DNA of 64,000 nt from Polaribacter butkevichii (GTDB lineage: Bacteria; Bacteroidota; Bacteroidia; Flavobacteriales; Flavobacteriaceae), in NCBI RefSeq assembly GCF_038024105.1, contig NZ_CP150661.1, positions 2,003,001 to 2,067,000 of the forward strand, read 5' to 3'. Under the pieces are notes generated by a model. The model was not told the DNA's origin. It ran no database searches and was given only the letters and a program-made list of their open reading frames with translations. The stretch's first letter is position 1; each line of letters opens with the position of its first letter. The translations under genes were made by a program, and so were the position numbers. Shown in pieces: positions 9,866-19,966 of the stretch.

Positions 9866-10153
9866 TTAAATAAATTTTAAAACCAAAGTTGTTAATGCTA
9901 TTAAAATAGTAGCCAACAAAACTCCTTTTGCCCTGTTATCTTGTTTCTTTTTAATAAAAATAAAAAATACAAACAAATTAGGAATAGCAGCTAAAGACAA
10001 TACTTTACCATATAAATCTCCATCTTTTATTAAATCTATGGTTTCATAAAATCCATATTTAGAAATGTATTCTAAATACAAAAAGACACCTCCAAAGGTG
10101 GCAAATAAGGAAACTAAAATGCCTATTAAAATATCTTTTTTTACAGTTCCCAA
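9866..10153 (-). CDS. Small conserved membrane protein between surE and lpxB
   Basis: 95 residues with three hydrophobic segments (about residues 8-28, 50-68 and 77-94) and a basic KKKQDNRAK loop. The start overlaps the last 13 bp of surE, which supports translational coupling. No recognised domain; the same gene order is known in other flavobacteria. Function unknown. Confidence 0.75.
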   Translation of the reverse strand: MGTVKKDILIGILVSLFATFGGVFLYLEYISKYGFYETIDLIKDGDLYGKVLSLAAIPNLFVFFIFIKKKQDNRAKGVLLATILIALTTLVLKFI

Positions 10154-10914
10154 GCGTTTAGTTTTTGAATCATGTGATGTGCTGTCATATCAAACTGAAC
10201 AGGAACTACAGAAATATATCCGTTTTCTAACGCAAAAAGATCGGTGTCTTGCCCTTTATCTTTGTTTACAAACTCACCAGAAAGCCAATAATACTCTTTT
10301 CCCATTGGGTTTTTTCGTTTATCAAAAATCTCTCTCCAATACCCATTTGCTTGTCTACAAATTTTAACTCCTTTTATTTCTTCCTTTTTTAATTTTGGAA
10401 TATTTACATTTAAAACAATCCCTTCTGGAATACCGTTTAACAAGGCATTTAAGGTAATATTTTTTATAAAATCTGCTGATTGTTTAAAGTCTGCATGCCA
10501 TTTAAAATCTAATAAAGAAAAACCAATTGCAGGTATTCCTTCTATTCCTGCTTCTATAGCAGCACTCATGGTACCCGAATAAATAACACTAATCGATGAA
10601 TTTGCTCCATGATTAATCCCAGAAACACATAAATCTGGTTTTCTATTTAAAATTTCATTTACCGCCATTTTTACACAATCTGCAGGTGTACCAGAACAGG
10701 TATATTCTAATTGTGGGCCTTCATCAATTGTTATTGGATTACAGGTTAACACATTATCTACTGTAATAGCATGGCCCATCCCACTTTGTGGACTATCGGG
10801 TGCAACAACAACCACTTCACCAATTTTATTCATTATGCCAATTAAAGCTCTTAAACCAGGAGCTGTAATCCCATCATCATTTGTAATTAAAATTAAAGGT
10901 TTGTCTTGCATCAT
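10141..10914 (-). CDS. surE: 5'/3'-nucleotidase SurE
   Basis: 257 residues, normal length. SurE is a metal-dependent phosphatase of nucleoside monophosphates. The metal site is Asp13-Asp14 in LITNDDGITAPG, with Ser in PDSPQSGMGHAIT (near residue 43) and Asn in SGINHGANSS (near residue 98). It is the first gene of a minus-strand group with the small membrane gene and lpxB. Confidence 0.96.
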   Translation of the reverse strand: MMQDKPLILITNDDGITAPGLRALIGIMNKIGEVVVVAPDSPQSGMGHAITVDNVLTCNPITIDEGPQLEYTCSGTPADCVKMAVNEILNRKPDLCVSGINHGANSSISVIYSGTMSAAIEAGIEGIPAIGFSLLDFKWHADFKQSADFIKNITLNALLNGIPEGIVLNVNIPKLKKEEIKGVKICRQANGYWREIFDKRKNPMGKEYYWLSGEFVNKDKGQDTDLFALENGYISVVPVQFDMTAHHMIQKLNAWEL

Positions 10915-11262
10915 TTTCGTTTAAAGTTCAAAATTAAGAATTCAAAATTACAGGAAGTTTTCAATTTAAATATTGAACTTTAAATTTTGAATTATTTTAA
11001 GCAAATATAATTGATTTTACACGATTTTCTTTTTAACATTTTGTAAAGAATAGAATTTCTCTTTTTTACGTAATATTGTAATAGTCTAATCTGTTTTTCT
11101 AATTAAAAAATATCAAACAGTTGTAAAAATTATTTCTGAATATTTTATAAAAATCGATAAAAAGAGAACGAAATAAAACTTCCTAAATAATTTTGGCATT
11201 ATTTTAGTAGATTAGCAAAGCAGAAGGAGTAATTACAGAATTAGAATCACGACATAAAATTT
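10915..11262. other. Divergent intergenic region surE / S41 protease
   Basis: 348 bp without a gene. Near surE (10923-10996) AGTTCAA and AATTCAAAATT recur in inverted orientation, giving a long imperfect AT hairpin. The rest is AT-rich and must hold the divergent promoters; I found no convincing -33/-7 pair. Confidence 0.4.
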
Positions 11263-13392
11263 ATGAAGACAAAATATAAAATTACCACATTTTTATTAGC
11301 AACCTTGCTATTTGTAACTAGCTTGCAAGCTAAAAACACAAACATAACTCCCAACTCAGATCCTGAAAAGGATAAAATTTTAGTGTACATTTTAAGAAAC
11401 ATTCTTACAAGAAGTCATTTTGTTGTAAAAGATATGAATGATGATTTTTCTGAATATGTTTTTAATGAATTTATTGACGGATTAGACCCAAATAAAAGAT
11501 ATTTTACACAAGAGGATATTAAAGAATTTTCTAAATTTAAATATGAAATTGATAACCAACTATTAAAAGAAGATGTTTCTTTTTATAACTTGGTATATGA
11601 TCGTTTTTCTAGCAAAATTAAAAATGCAAAATCTTATTATGGTGATCTGTTAAAACAACCTTTTAACTTTAAGAAAAACGAAACGATTGATGTTGATTAC
11701 GAAAAAGTTCCGTTTGCTAAAAACGAAAATGAATTAATAGACTACTGGCGCAAACAGCTAAAGTTAAGTACACTAATTAGAATACAAGACAAATTAGAAA
11801 AACAAAAAGCTAGCGTAGAAAAAGATAAAAATTATAAGACTAAAAACTTTAGTGAACTAGAAAAAGAAGCTCGTGAAGAAGTGCTTAAAAACATGGATGA
11901 TTTATATATTAGAATCGAAGAATTAGAACATGAAGATTGGTTTTCTACTTTTTTAAACACTGTAGTTGGTGCTTTTGACCCGCATACAACGTATATGGCA
12001 CCAAGTATAAAAGAACGTTTTGACCAAGATATGTCTGGTAAATTAGAAGGAATCGGTGCTCGTTTGGTAAAAAAAGGAATTTATACAGAAATTTTTGAAT
12101 TGGTTTCTGGAGGTCCTGCTTGGAAAGAAGGAAGCTTAGAACCTGGTGATATTATTTTAGAAGTTGCACAAGCAGACAAAGAACCATTAGATATTGTGGG
12201 CATGCGTTTAGATGATGCAATTAAATTTATTAAAGGAAAAAAGGGTACAGAGGTTAGATTAACTGTTAAGAAAAAATTAGACGGTTCTACCAAAGTAATT
12301 TCTATTATTAGAGATGTTGTAGAATTAGAGGAAACTTTTGTAAAATCTAGTATTGTAGAAAAAGATGGTAAAAAGTTCGGAATTATAGATTTACCAAAAT
12401 TCTATATAGATTTTGACGAACAAAACTATAGAGACTCTGCAAAAGATATGGAGCAAGAAATTGCAAGGTTAAAAAGCGAAGGCGTTACTGGTTTAATTGT
12501 TGATTTAAGAAATAATGGTGGTGGATCTTTAAAAACAGCTATAGAAATTAGTGGTTTATTTATTAATGAAGGTCCTATTGTACAAGTAAAATACAGAGGA
12601 GAAAACCCTATTATTAAAAAAGATATCGACCCTAAAATTCAATGGGATGGAGCTGTAGTAGTGTTGGTAAATGAGTTTTCTGCTTCTGCATCAGAAATTT
12701 TTGCTGCTGCAATGCAAGATTACAAAAGAGCTGTAATTATGGGAGGAAATCAAACTTACGGTAAAGGAACAGTACAAAGTGTATTGCCTATTAATCAATT
12801 TACTAAATACGACAAAGATTTAGGTGCTTTAAAAATGACTATCCAAAAATTCTACAGAATTAATGGTGGTTCTACTCAAATAGAAGGCGTGTATTCTGAT
12901 ATTGCAATGCCAGACAGATATAGTTATATGAAATTTGGTGAAAGAGATTTAAGTGGTGCATTAGCTTGGGATAAGGTTAAACAAGCAGACTATGTGCAAA
13001 CAAATACTTATCAAAATTTTTCTGATGTAATTTATAATAGCAAACAAAGAATTGCTACAGATACTAAGTTTAAATTGATAAACGAATATGCAAAATGGTT
13101 AAAAAAGAAACAAGACGACACTTCTTATACCTTAAATTATAAAGTATTTGAAAAAGAAAATGCTGCTAATGAAAAAGACGCTGAAAAATTTAAAGCAGTT
13201 TTTGATTATAAATCTGATTTAAAGTTTACTTCTCCAGAGTATGAAGTTCCATTATTTAAAAAAGACACCGCATTAGCAGATAAAAGATTGGCATGGCATA
13301 AAAACCTATCTAAAGACGTTTATGTTTATGAAGCTTTAAATGTTTTAAGTGAATTAAAAATGAACCCTAAAAACCAGATTGTAAAACACTAA
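11263..13392 (+). CDS. Carboxy-terminal processing (tail-specific) protease, S41 family
   Basis: 709 residues, with a signal peptide ending near SLQA (residue 23), an N-terminal helical domain, a PDZ domain (about residues 230-330), the S41 peptidase core and a C-terminal DUF3340-like region. This is the Prc/Tsp architecture. The catalytic serine lies in NEFSASASE near residue 475 and the lysine is Lys501 in YGKGTVQ. Such proteases degrade or trim periplasmic proteins from their C-terminus. It is monocistronic, with a terminator between it and the next gene. Confidence 0.95.
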   Translation: MKTKYKITTFLLATLLFVTSLQAKNTNITPNSDPEKDKILVYILRNILTRSHFVVKDMNDDFSEYVFNEFIDGLDPNKRYFTQEDIKEFSKFKYEIDNQLLKEDVSFYNLVYDRFSSKIKNAKSYYGDLLKQPFNFKKNETIDVDYEKVPFAKNENELIDYWRKQLKLSTLIRIQDKLEKQKASVEKDKNYKTKNFSELEKEAREEVLKNMDDLYIRIEELEHEDWFSTFLNTVVGAFDPHTTYMAPSIKERFDQDMSGKLEGIGARLVKKGIYTEIFELVSGGPAWKEGSLEPGDIILEVAQADKEPLDIVGMRLDDAIKFIKGKKGTEVRLTVKKKLDGSTKVISIIRDVVELEETFVKSSIVEKDGKKFGIIDLPKFYIDFDEQNYRDSAKDMEQEIARLKSEGVTGLIVDLRNNGGGSLKTAIEISGLFINEGPIVQVKYRGENPIIKKDIDPKIQWDGAVVVLVNEFSASASEIFAAAMQDYKRAVIMGGNQTYGKGTVQSVLPINQFTKYDKDLGALKMTIQKFYRINGGSTQIEGVYSDIAMPDRYSYMKFGERDLSGALAWDKVKQADYVQTNTYQNFSDVIYNSKQRIATDTKFKLINEYAKWLKKKQDDTSYTLNYKVFEKENAANEKDAEKFKAVFDYKSDLKFTSPEYEVPLFKKDTALADKRLAWHKNLSKDVYVYEALNVLSELKMNPKNQIVKH

Positions 13393-13415
13393 TAACAAAC
13401 TATTTAATTATAACA

Positions 13416-13451
13416 AACCTGATAATGTACACATATATTATCAGGTTTTTA
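13416..13451 (+). terminator. Intrinsic terminator after S41 protease
   Basis: Stem AACCTGATAAT / ATTATCAGGTT with a 10-base loop, ending in a T run just before the thioesterase gene. Confidence 0.8.
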
Positions 13452-13464
13452 AATATCTATAAAG

Positions 13465-13911
13465 ATGAGTTTTAAAGTAACATTTCACACAAAGTGGTCT
13501 GACTTTGACCCAAACAGACACATGCGTCATACGGCATACAATGATTATGCTGCAGAAGTAAGAGTACGCTATTTTAGAGATCAAAATTTTTCTATAGAAG
13601 AGTTTACAAAACACAATATTGGTCCTATATTATTTACAGAAGAAACTTCTTTTAGAAAAGAAATTCATTTAGGAGAAAACATTACGGTAGATTTTAAAGT
13701 TTCTGGCTTATCAGAAAAAAACGAACGATGGAAAATTACACATCAGGTTTTTAATGAAGCAGGCAAGCTATCTGCCATTATAAAAGTATATGGAGCTTGG
13801 ATAGATTTAACAAAAAGAAAACTTACCGTACCTCCAAAAGAAGCACAACACTTGTTTGATATAGCAGAACGAAGTGATAACTACCAAGCTATACCACTTA
13901 CTAAAAGTTAG
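13465..13911 (+). CDS. Acyl-CoA thioesterase-like hotdog protein
   Basis: 148 residues. The N-terminal sequence TKWSDFDPNRHMRHTAYNDY matches the 4HBT hotdog pattern (Asp near residue 12 and the N/R-H-M-x(4)-Y stretch). It probably hydrolyses acyl thioesters, substrate unknown. It converges on the symporter gene, with a bidirectional terminator between. Confidence 0.85.
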   Translation: MSFKVTFHTKWSDFDPNRHMRHTAYNDYAAEVRVRYFRDQNFSIEEFTKHNIGPILFTEETSFRKEIHLGENITVDFKVSGLSEKNERWKITHQVFNEAGKLSAIIKVYGAWIDLTKRKLTVPPKEAQHLFDIAERSDNYQAIPLTKS

Positions 13912-13933
13912 GTAGCTTTAAATTAAAAACAAA

Positions 13934-13964
13934 AAAACGTCTAAATTTCTTTAGACGTTTTTTT
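13934..13964. terminator. Bidirectional terminator
   Basis: Stem AAAACGTCTAAA / TTTAGACGTTTT with A and T runs on either side, between convergent genes. Confidence 0.85.
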
Positions 13965-13985
13965 GTTTTTAAATATTTGTAATTT

Positions 13986-15614
13986 CTACCAGAACAAAGT
14001 GTATAACACAACCAATAAAATACAAATAACGATAGACCCAATATTAAACAATGGTGTTGTTTTAAATAAGTCTTTGGTAATTTCAATTCCTTTAGAATCA
14101 TCTGCACCTTTATTTTGCATTTGACTCAAAACCATTATAATAACCATACTTAATACAGCTGTAATACCCATTTGATGCATCCAAGGTTCTAAACCAGGAA
14201 TAGGAATAAACTTTAATGCCAATGCAATTGGAATTGATAAAACGGCACCCCAAATTGCTGCATTATTTGTTGTTTTTTTCCAGAATAGACCTAAAATAAA
14301 TACCGCTAATATACCCGGACTTACCATACCTGTAAACTCTTGAATATATTGAAACGCTTGATCTAAACCACTTAACATTGGCGCAATAATTACGGCAATT
14401 AATAAAGCAACACCCGCAGAAATACGACCAACATTTACCGTCTTTTTATCATTTGCATTTTTATCTATATATTGTTTGTAAATATCCATTGTAAAAATGG
14501 TAGATGTAGAGTTTAACATAGAAGCTAAAGAAGATACAACTGCAGCAGCCAAAGCAGCAAAGGCAACACCTTTAAGACCTGTAGGTAAAAATTGCAACAA
14601 CCAAGGATATGCTTTATCTGCTTGTTCTGCAGATGGTATATTTAACATACCAGCACCCCCTAAATTAGCCATAATACTTGGGTCGTTTACCATTACATAC
14701 GCTGCAATACCTGGTACAACAACAATTAACGGAATAACTAACTTTAAAAATGCTGCTAACAAAATTCCCTTTTGAGATTCTTTTAAAGATTTAGCCGCTA
14801 AAGTTCTTTGAATAATATACTGGTTAAAACCCCAATAATATAAGTTTGCAACCCATAAACCACCAACTAATACCCAAATACCAGGTAAGTTTATATAGTT
14901 ATCATTAGACTCATCTAATATCATATGAAATTTTTCTGGTGCAGCTTCCCAAACTTTAGAAAAACCAGCCAACATACCTTCTCCTCCAGAAACCGTATTT
15001 AAAGCTAAATACGTAGTTACTAAACCACCTAATACTAAAAACACAACCTGTATAACATCTGTCCAAGCAACAGCAGACAAACCTCCATAAAGAGAATATG
15101 CTGCAGCAAATAAGGCCAAACCTATAACTGCATATATCATATCAACCCCCATTATTGTTTCTATAGCTAAACCACCTAAATACAATACAGAAGTTAAATT
15201 TACAAAGATGTAAAGCGCTAACCAAAATACAGCTAAAATTGTTTTAAGGTTGGTAGAAAATCTTTTTTCAACAAATTCTGGAATTGTGTATAATCCTTTT
15301 TCTATAAAAATAGGTAAGAAATATTTACCTACAATTATTAAAGTTAATGCTGCCATCCACTCATAAGAAGCAATAGCAATACCAAGCGCAAAACCAGAAC
15401 CAGACATTCCTATAAATTGTTCTGCAGAAATGTTTGCCGCAATTAAAGAGGTACCAATGGCCCACCAAGGCAAAGATTTACTTGCTAAAAAATAGTCTTC
15501 TGCATTTTTCTGATGACCTTTCTTATCTCTAGAAACCCATAGACCAACACCTAAGATTAAAATGGCATATGCAATAAAAACTACATAATCCCACATATGA
15601 AAACCTGCTGTCAT
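13986..15614 (-). CDS. Sodium/sugar (galactose-type) symporter, SSS family
   Basis: 542 residues with about 14 hydrophobic segments. The SSS features are YFLASKSLPWWAIGTSLIAA (residues 41-60) followed by NISAEQFIGMSGSG, and the sodium-site region ALAAAVVSSLASMLNSTSTI near residue 365. It is divergent from the GntR regulator and the gal genes, so galactose or a galactoside is the likely substrate (from context). Confidence 0.9.
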   Translation of the reverse strand: MTAGFHMWDYVVFIAYAILILGVGLWVSRDKKGHQKNAEDYFLASKSLPWWAIGTSLIAANISAEQFIGMSGSGFALGIAIASYEWMAALTLIIVGKYFLPIFIEKGLYTIPEFVEKRFSTNLKTILAVFWLALYIFVNLTSVLYLGGLAIETIMGVDMIYAVIGLALFAAAYSLYGGLSAVAWTDVIQVVFLVLGGLVTTYLALNTVSGGEGMLAGFSKVWEAAPEKFHMILDESNDNYINLPGIWVLVGGLWVANLYYWGFNQYIIQRTLAAKSLKESQKGILLAAFLKLVIPLIVVVPGIAAYVMVNDPSIMANLGGAGMLNIPSAEQADKAYPWLLQFLPTGLKGVAFAALAAAVVSSLASMLNSTSTIFTMDIYKQYIDKNANDKKTVNVGRISAGVALLIAVIIAPMLSGLDQAFQYIQEFTGMVSPGILAVFILGLFWKKTTNNAAIWGAVLSIPIALALKFIPIPGLEPWMHQMGITAVLSMVIIMVLSQMQNKGADDSKGIEITKDLFKTTPLFNIGSIVICILLVVLYTLFW

Positions 15615-15650
15615 AATTGTTATTTTTGTTTAAATTAATTATTTAATGCT

Positions 15651-15658
15651 CAAATATA
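15651..15658 (-). promoter_or_regulatory. Putative -7 box of the symporter promoter
   Basis: On the minus strand the sequence is TATATTTG, a full match to the Bacteroidota -7 consensus TAnnTTTG, about 37 bp before the symporter start. No clear -33 TTG is seen. Confidence 0.4.
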
Positions 15659-15703
15659 TAAACATTAATCTAAGATTAATAATAAAATTAGTATTTTTAA
15701 CAA

Positions 15704-15723
15704 ACTAGTAGGTACTGGTAGTT
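15704..15723. promoter_or_regulatory. Candidate operator for the GntR regulator
   Basis: Two 10-bp tandem units, ACTAGTAGGT and ACTGGTAGTT, with the palindromic core AGTA-GG-TACT where they join. It sits centrally between the divergent symporter and regulator genes, where an autoregulatory GntR operator would be expected. A plus-strand -7-like TACATTTG (15742-15749) lies between it and the regulator start. Confidence 0.4.
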
Positions 15724-15757
15724 ATTTGTTGTAAAATTTTGTACATTTGTATACTGT

Positions 15758-16750
15758 ATGATTGAAATTAAAAATAAAATAGGCGTTCCAAAGTACAAAC
15801 AAATCATCCGCAACATTGAGGATGCAATAAATAACGGGCAACTAAAAAAAGGAGATAAACTACCTTCTATTAACGAAATCAAAAAACTTAATAAACTTTC
15901 TAGAGATACTGTTTTAACGGCTTTTAACGAACTAAAAAACAGAGGAATTATAAAACCTGTAGTTGGTAAAGGTTATTATGTATCTAGCGAAAACATAGAT
16001 GTACAACAAAAAATATTTTTGCTTTTTGATGAGTTAAACTCTTTTAAAGAAGATTTATATAATTCTTTTTTAGAAAACTTAACACCCAATATTCAGGTAG
16101 ATATTTTCTTTCATCACTTTAATGAAACTATTTTTAAAAAACTAATTCAGGATAATGCTGGTGATTACCATGCATATGTAATTATGCCTGCTAATTTTAA
16201 AAACACTAGTAGTACTATTGATGTTTTGCCAAAAGAGAAAGTTTATATCTTAGATCAAATTCATGAAGACTTAGAAGATTATTCTTCTATTTATCAAAAT
16301 TTTGAAAAAACGATCTATACCAATTTACAGACAATCTCTAAATCTATAAAAAAATACCAAAAACTAAATTTTATTGCCTTAAATCATAATCAGCCTAAAA
16401 CTTTAATTAAAGGTTTTATTAAGTTCTGCGAAGAAAAAAACATCCCATTTGAAATCGTAGAAAAAACCTCAGAACAACTTTTAATAAAAGGCGAATTATT
16501 TATAATTCCTGATGATAAAAGTTTATTACGAATTATCAAAAAAATGAAAAAGCAAAACTTTGTATTAGGGCAAGACATTGGCGTTCTTTCTTTTAACGAC
16601 ACCATATTACATGAAATTGTAGAAGGAGGTATTACAACAATTACTACAGATTTTAATAAAATGGGAAAAAGATTGGCTCAAATGATTTTAAATAAAGAAC
16701 AAATTAAAATAGAAAACCCTAATAAATTAATAATTAGAAACTCAATATAA
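15758..16750 (+). CDS. GntR-type regulator with LacI-like sensor domain
   Basis: 330 residues: an N-terminal GntR winged helix (residues 1-75; KKGDKLPSINEI, SRDTVLTAFNELKNRGII, GKGYYV) and a C-terminal periplasmic-binding-protein-like effector domain ending in GITTITTDFNKMGKRLAQMI. This domain pair is used by Bacteroidota sugar regulators. It is the first gene of the galactose cluster, 6 bp before the mutarotase, and probably controls it and the divergent symporter in response to a sugar. Confidence 0.88.
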   Translation: MIEIKNKIGVPKYKQIIRNIEDAINNGQLKKGDKLPSINEIKKLNKLSRDTVLTAFNELKNRGIIKPVVGKGYYVSSENIDVQQKIFLLFDELNSFKEDLYNSFLENLTPNIQVDIFFHHFNETIFKKLIQDNAGDYHAYVIMPANFKNTSSTIDVLPKEKVYILDQIHEDLEDYSSIYQNFEKTIYTNLQTISKSIKKYQKLNFIALNHNQPKTLIKGFIKFCEEKNIPFEIVEKTSEQLLIKGELFIIPDDKSLLRIIKKMKKQNFVLGQDIGVLSFNDTILHEIVEGGITTITTDFNKMGKRLAQMILNKEQIKIENPNKLIIRNSI

Positions 16751-16756
16751 CATACA

Positions 16757-17647
16757 GTGTATACTATAAATCACAACTCAGAAACAAACAGCATTGAAGT
16801 TAAAAACACTAAAAATACTGTTTTCGGTAAAATTTACTTAGACCTAGGAGCTAGTTTGCAAGAATTAACTTTAAACGGACAAGCAATTATTAAAGATTTA
16901 CATCCATTAGAATACGATTCTACCTATGCTTCCTCTATTCTATTTCCGTTTGCAAATAGAATAAAAGATGGAAAATACTCTTTTAATAATGAAGATTTTC
17001 AACTAGAAACCAATCAAAAAGAAGAAAGAAACGCGCTTCATGGTTTTGTTTTTAATAAAACCTTTAAAGTAGTAGTAAAAGAAGCTTTAGAAAATACTGC
17101 TAAAATAACTTTAGAATATGTAGAGCTAAAAAAAACAGCCGGTTTTCCTTACACTTATTCAATACAAGTAACCTATATTTTTAATGATGATAATGTAAGT
17201 GTAGCTCTAAATGTAAAAAATACAGACACTAAAATTTTTCCTTTTACTTTAGGATGGCATCCTTATTTTATTAGTGATAATTTATCTGAAAGTTCTATAA
17301 ATTTTGATTGTAATCAAAAACTAATTATTGGAGATAGAAATATTACTACAGGTGTTGAAGATGTTAAATCTAAAGTGGTTTTAAATATAGAAAACAAACA
17401 ATTAGATGATTGTTGGGTTTTAAATACCGATAAGGTTCAATTTAATACTCCTAAATATCAATTAAACTTTTCTTCTTCTGTAAAAGATAACTTTTTACAA
17501 GCCTATACGCCACCTAGATTAAATACAATAGCCATAGAACCTACAACCGGAGTTTCTGATAGTTTTAATAATAAAATAGGGCTACAAACATTAAACCCTA
17601 ATGAAGAATATTCCATCGTTTGGAAAATAAATATCAATAACAATTAA
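16757..17647 (+). CDS. galM: Aldose 1-epimerase (galactose mutarotase)
   Basis: 296 residues, starting with GTG 6 bp after the regulator stop. It interconverts the alpha and beta anomers of galactose in the Leloir pathway. Family landmarks are FPFANRIKDGKY (near residue 75), NALHGF (catalytic His near 95), FPFTLGWHPYF (second His near 172) and IAIEPTTG (catalytic Glu near 258). It lies directly upstream of galK and galT. Confidence 0.9.
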   Translation: MYTINHNSETNSIEVKNTKNTVFGKIYLDLGASLQELTLNGQAIIKDLHPLEYDSTYASSILFPFANRIKDGKYSFNNEDFQLETNQKEERNALHGFVFNKTFKVVVKEALENTAKITLEYVELKKTAGFPYTYSIQVTYIFNDDNVSVALNVKNTDTKIFPFTLGWHPYFISDNLSESSINFDCNQKLIIGDRNITTGVEDVKSKVVLNIENKQLDDCWVLNTDKVQFNTPKYQLNFSSSVKDNFLQAYTPPRLNTIAIEPTTGVSDSFNNKIGLQTLNPNEEYSIVWKININNN

Positions 17648-17657
17648 CCAAGCAGAC

Positions 17658-18806
17658 ATGAGTGCAAAACTAATTAAGGATGTAAAAGAGGCATTTATCA
17701 ACAAATTTAAAACAGACCCTTTATTAATTTTTTCTCCTGGAAGAATAAATATTATTGGAGAACACACAGATTATAATGATGGTTTTGTATTTCCGGCAGC
17801 CGTTAATAAAGGAATAGCAGCAGCTATTCAAAAAAGTGATTCTGGTTGTTCTACAGCTATTGCCTTAGATTTAGATAGTACCATTGAGTTTGCGCTAGAT
17901 AAATTAAAACCTTCTAAAGAAGGAAGCTGGGAAAATTATGTTTTTGGTGTTGTTGCCGAAATTCAGAATAAAAATAAAGTAATTGGTAATTTTAATATTA
18001 TCTTTAAAGGTAATATTCCTGGAGGTGCAGGTATGTCTTCTTCTGCAGCTTTAGAAAATAGTGTGGTTTTTGGATTAAATGAAATATTTAATTTAGGTCT
18101 TACTAAACACGAAATGATTTTAATATCTCAAAAAGCAGAACATAATTATGTGGGTGTAAATTGTGGTATCATGGATCAATACGCAAGTATGTTTGGTATA
18201 AAAGACAATGCTTTGCACTTAGATTGTAGAACGGTAGCATCTAAACCTTATAAAATAGATTTTAAAGATCATCAATTAATGTTGATAAACACCAACGTAA
18301 AACACAGTTTGTCTGATAGCGCTTATAATGATAGACGATCTGCTTGCGAAGGCGTATCTGAATTATTAGGTATAAAAGCCTTAAGAGATGCTACTGAAGC
18401 AGATTTAGAAACAATTGCAAACAAGATAACACCTGCAAACTACCAAAAAGCACTATTTGTAATTCAAGAAAACGAAAGAACTCTAAAAGCAGCAAAAGCA
18501 ATCGAAAATAATGATTTAGAGTTATTAGGTTCTTTAATTTATCAATCGCACGAAGGTTTGTCTAACCAATACCATGTTAGTTGTGACGAATTAGACTTTT
18601 TAGTAGATCAAGCAAAGAAAAATAAACACGTTTTAGGCGCAAGAATGATGGGTGGCGGTTTTGGTGGTTGTACTATTAATTTAATTGATAAAAGTGAAGC
18701 AAAAGCATTTGCAGAAACGGCAGCTAAAGCATATAAAAATAAATTCGACCACGATTGCTCAGTTTATTTTATTGAACTTTCTGAAGGAACACATATCGTA
18801 AAATAA
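17658..18806 (+). CDS. galK: Galactokinase
   Basis: 382 residues, normal length; phosphorylates alpha-galactose with ATP. The galactokinase signature FSPGRINIIGEHTDYNDG (near residues 25-42) and the GHMP ATP loop GGAGMSSSAALE (near residue 121) are intact, as is the C-terminal MMGGGFGGCTI. It is 10 bp after the mutarotase and 20 bp before galT. Confidence 0.97.
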   Translation: MSAKLIKDVKEAFINKFKTDPLLIFSPGRINIIGEHTDYNDGFVFPAAVNKGIAAAIQKSDSGCSTAIALDLDSTIEFALDKLKPSKEGSWENYVFGVVAEIQNKNKVIGNFNIIFKGNIPGGAGMSSSAALENSVVFGLNEIFNLGLTKHEMILISQKAEHNYVGVNCGIMDQYASMFGIKDNALHLDCRTVASKPYKIDFKDHQLMLINTNVKHSLSDSAYNDRRSACEGVSELLGIKALRDATEADLETIANKITPANYQKALFVIQENERTLKAAKAIENNDLELLGSLIYQSHEGLSNQYHVSCDELDFLVDQAKKNKHVLGARMMGGGFGGCTINLIDKSEAKAFAETAAKAYKNKFDHDCSVYFIELSEGTHIVK

Positions 18807-18826
18807 TCAATTACAAGACTAAAAAG

Positions 18827-19849
18827 ATGAGTAATACAAATTTACAAGACTATTCGCATAAACGTTTTAATATTCTTACCGGAGAATGGGTTTTAGTTTC
18901 TCCACACAGAGCAAAAAGACCTTGGCAAGGGCAAAATGAAGCGGTAAATAACGAAAAAAGACCATCTTATGATAAATCTTGTTATTTATGTGCAGGAAAC
19001 ACAAGAATTAATGGAGAAATAAACCCAGAGTATAAAGATGTTTTTGTTTTTACAAACGATTTTGCAGCCTTACAAAACGACTCACCAACATTTAATGTAA
19101 ATGACGGACTTTTAAAGGCACAAAGTGAAACTGGTATCTGTAAAGTAATTTGCTTTAGCCCAGATCACTCAAAAAGTTTAGCAGATATGTCTGCATCAGA
19201 AATTCAAAAAGTAGTTTTTGCTTGGCAAAAAGAATTTACAGAATTATCTAAAAACCCAAACATCAATTATGTTCAAATTTTTGAAAACAAAGGTGCAGTT
19301 ATGGGATGTAGTAACCCGCACCCACATGGACAAATTTGGAGTCAGTCTTCTTTACCAAACGAAGTTGATAAAAAGAACACACAACAATTAAACTATTACA
19401 ACAATAATAATAGTAGTTTGTTAGGTGATTATTTAACGCAAGAATTAGAAAAGAAAGAACGTATTATTTTTGAAAATAATGGGTTTGTAGTTTTAGTTCC
19501 TTTTTGGGCTATTTGGCCTTTCGAAGCCATGATTGTTCCTAAAAAACACCAAGCCAATATTTTAGAAATGAATGATGAACAAGCTTTACAATACGGAGAA
19601 GCAATTGCTGTTTTAACCAAAGCTTACGATAAGATTTTTAACACCTCTTTCCCTTATTCTAGTGGTATTCACCAAGCGCCAACAGATGGAAATGCAAACA
19701 AGCATTGGCATTGGCACATGAGTTTTTATCCACCATTATTAAGAAGCGCTTCTGTAAAGAAATTTATGGTAGGTTATGAAATGTTCGGAACTCCACAAAG
19801 AGATATTACAGCAGAACAAGCTGTAAAAATGATCAAAGACTGTTTGTAA
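18827..19849 (+). CDS. galT: Galactose-1-phosphate uridylyltransferase
   Basis: 340 residues. It transfers UMP from UDP-glucose to galactose-1-phosphate. A zinc-site CYLCAG lies near residue 52, and the catalytic HxHxQ is in NPHPHGQIW near residue 163, with a later metal-site segment NKHWHWHMSFYPP. It is the last gene of the gal cluster and is followed by a terminator. Confidence 0.96.
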   Translation: MSNTNLQDYSHKRFNILTGEWVLVSPHRAKRPWQGQNEAVNNEKRPSYDKSCYLCAGNTRINGEINPEYKDVFVFTNDFAALQNDSPTFNVNDGLLKAQSETGICKVICFSPDHSKSLADMSASEIQKVVFAWQKEFTELSKNPNINYVQIFENKGAVMGCSNPHPHGQIWSQSSLPNEVDKKNTQQLNYYNNNNSSLLGDYLTQELEKKERIIFENNGFVVLVPFWAIWPFEAMIVPKKHQANILEMNDEQALQYGEAIAVLTKAYDKIFNTSFPYSSGIHQAPTDGNANKHWHWHMSFYPPLLRSASVKKFMVGYEMFGTPQRDITAEQAVKMIKDCL

Positions 19850-19872
19850 ATATTACTCCCCCCTTTTTCAAT

Positions 19873-19907
19873 AAAAAAGCTTCTCATTAAGAGAGGCTTT
19901 TTTTTTA
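19873..19907 (+). terminator. Terminator of the gal cluster
   Basis: Hairpin AAAAGC-TTCTC ... GAGAG-GCTTTT followed by a long T run, 24 bp after galT. Confidence 0.8.
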
Positions 19908-19966
19908 TCAATACGTAAACAATCTCATCTCCCTAAAGAAGAAGAATTCATATAATCATATAAAAA

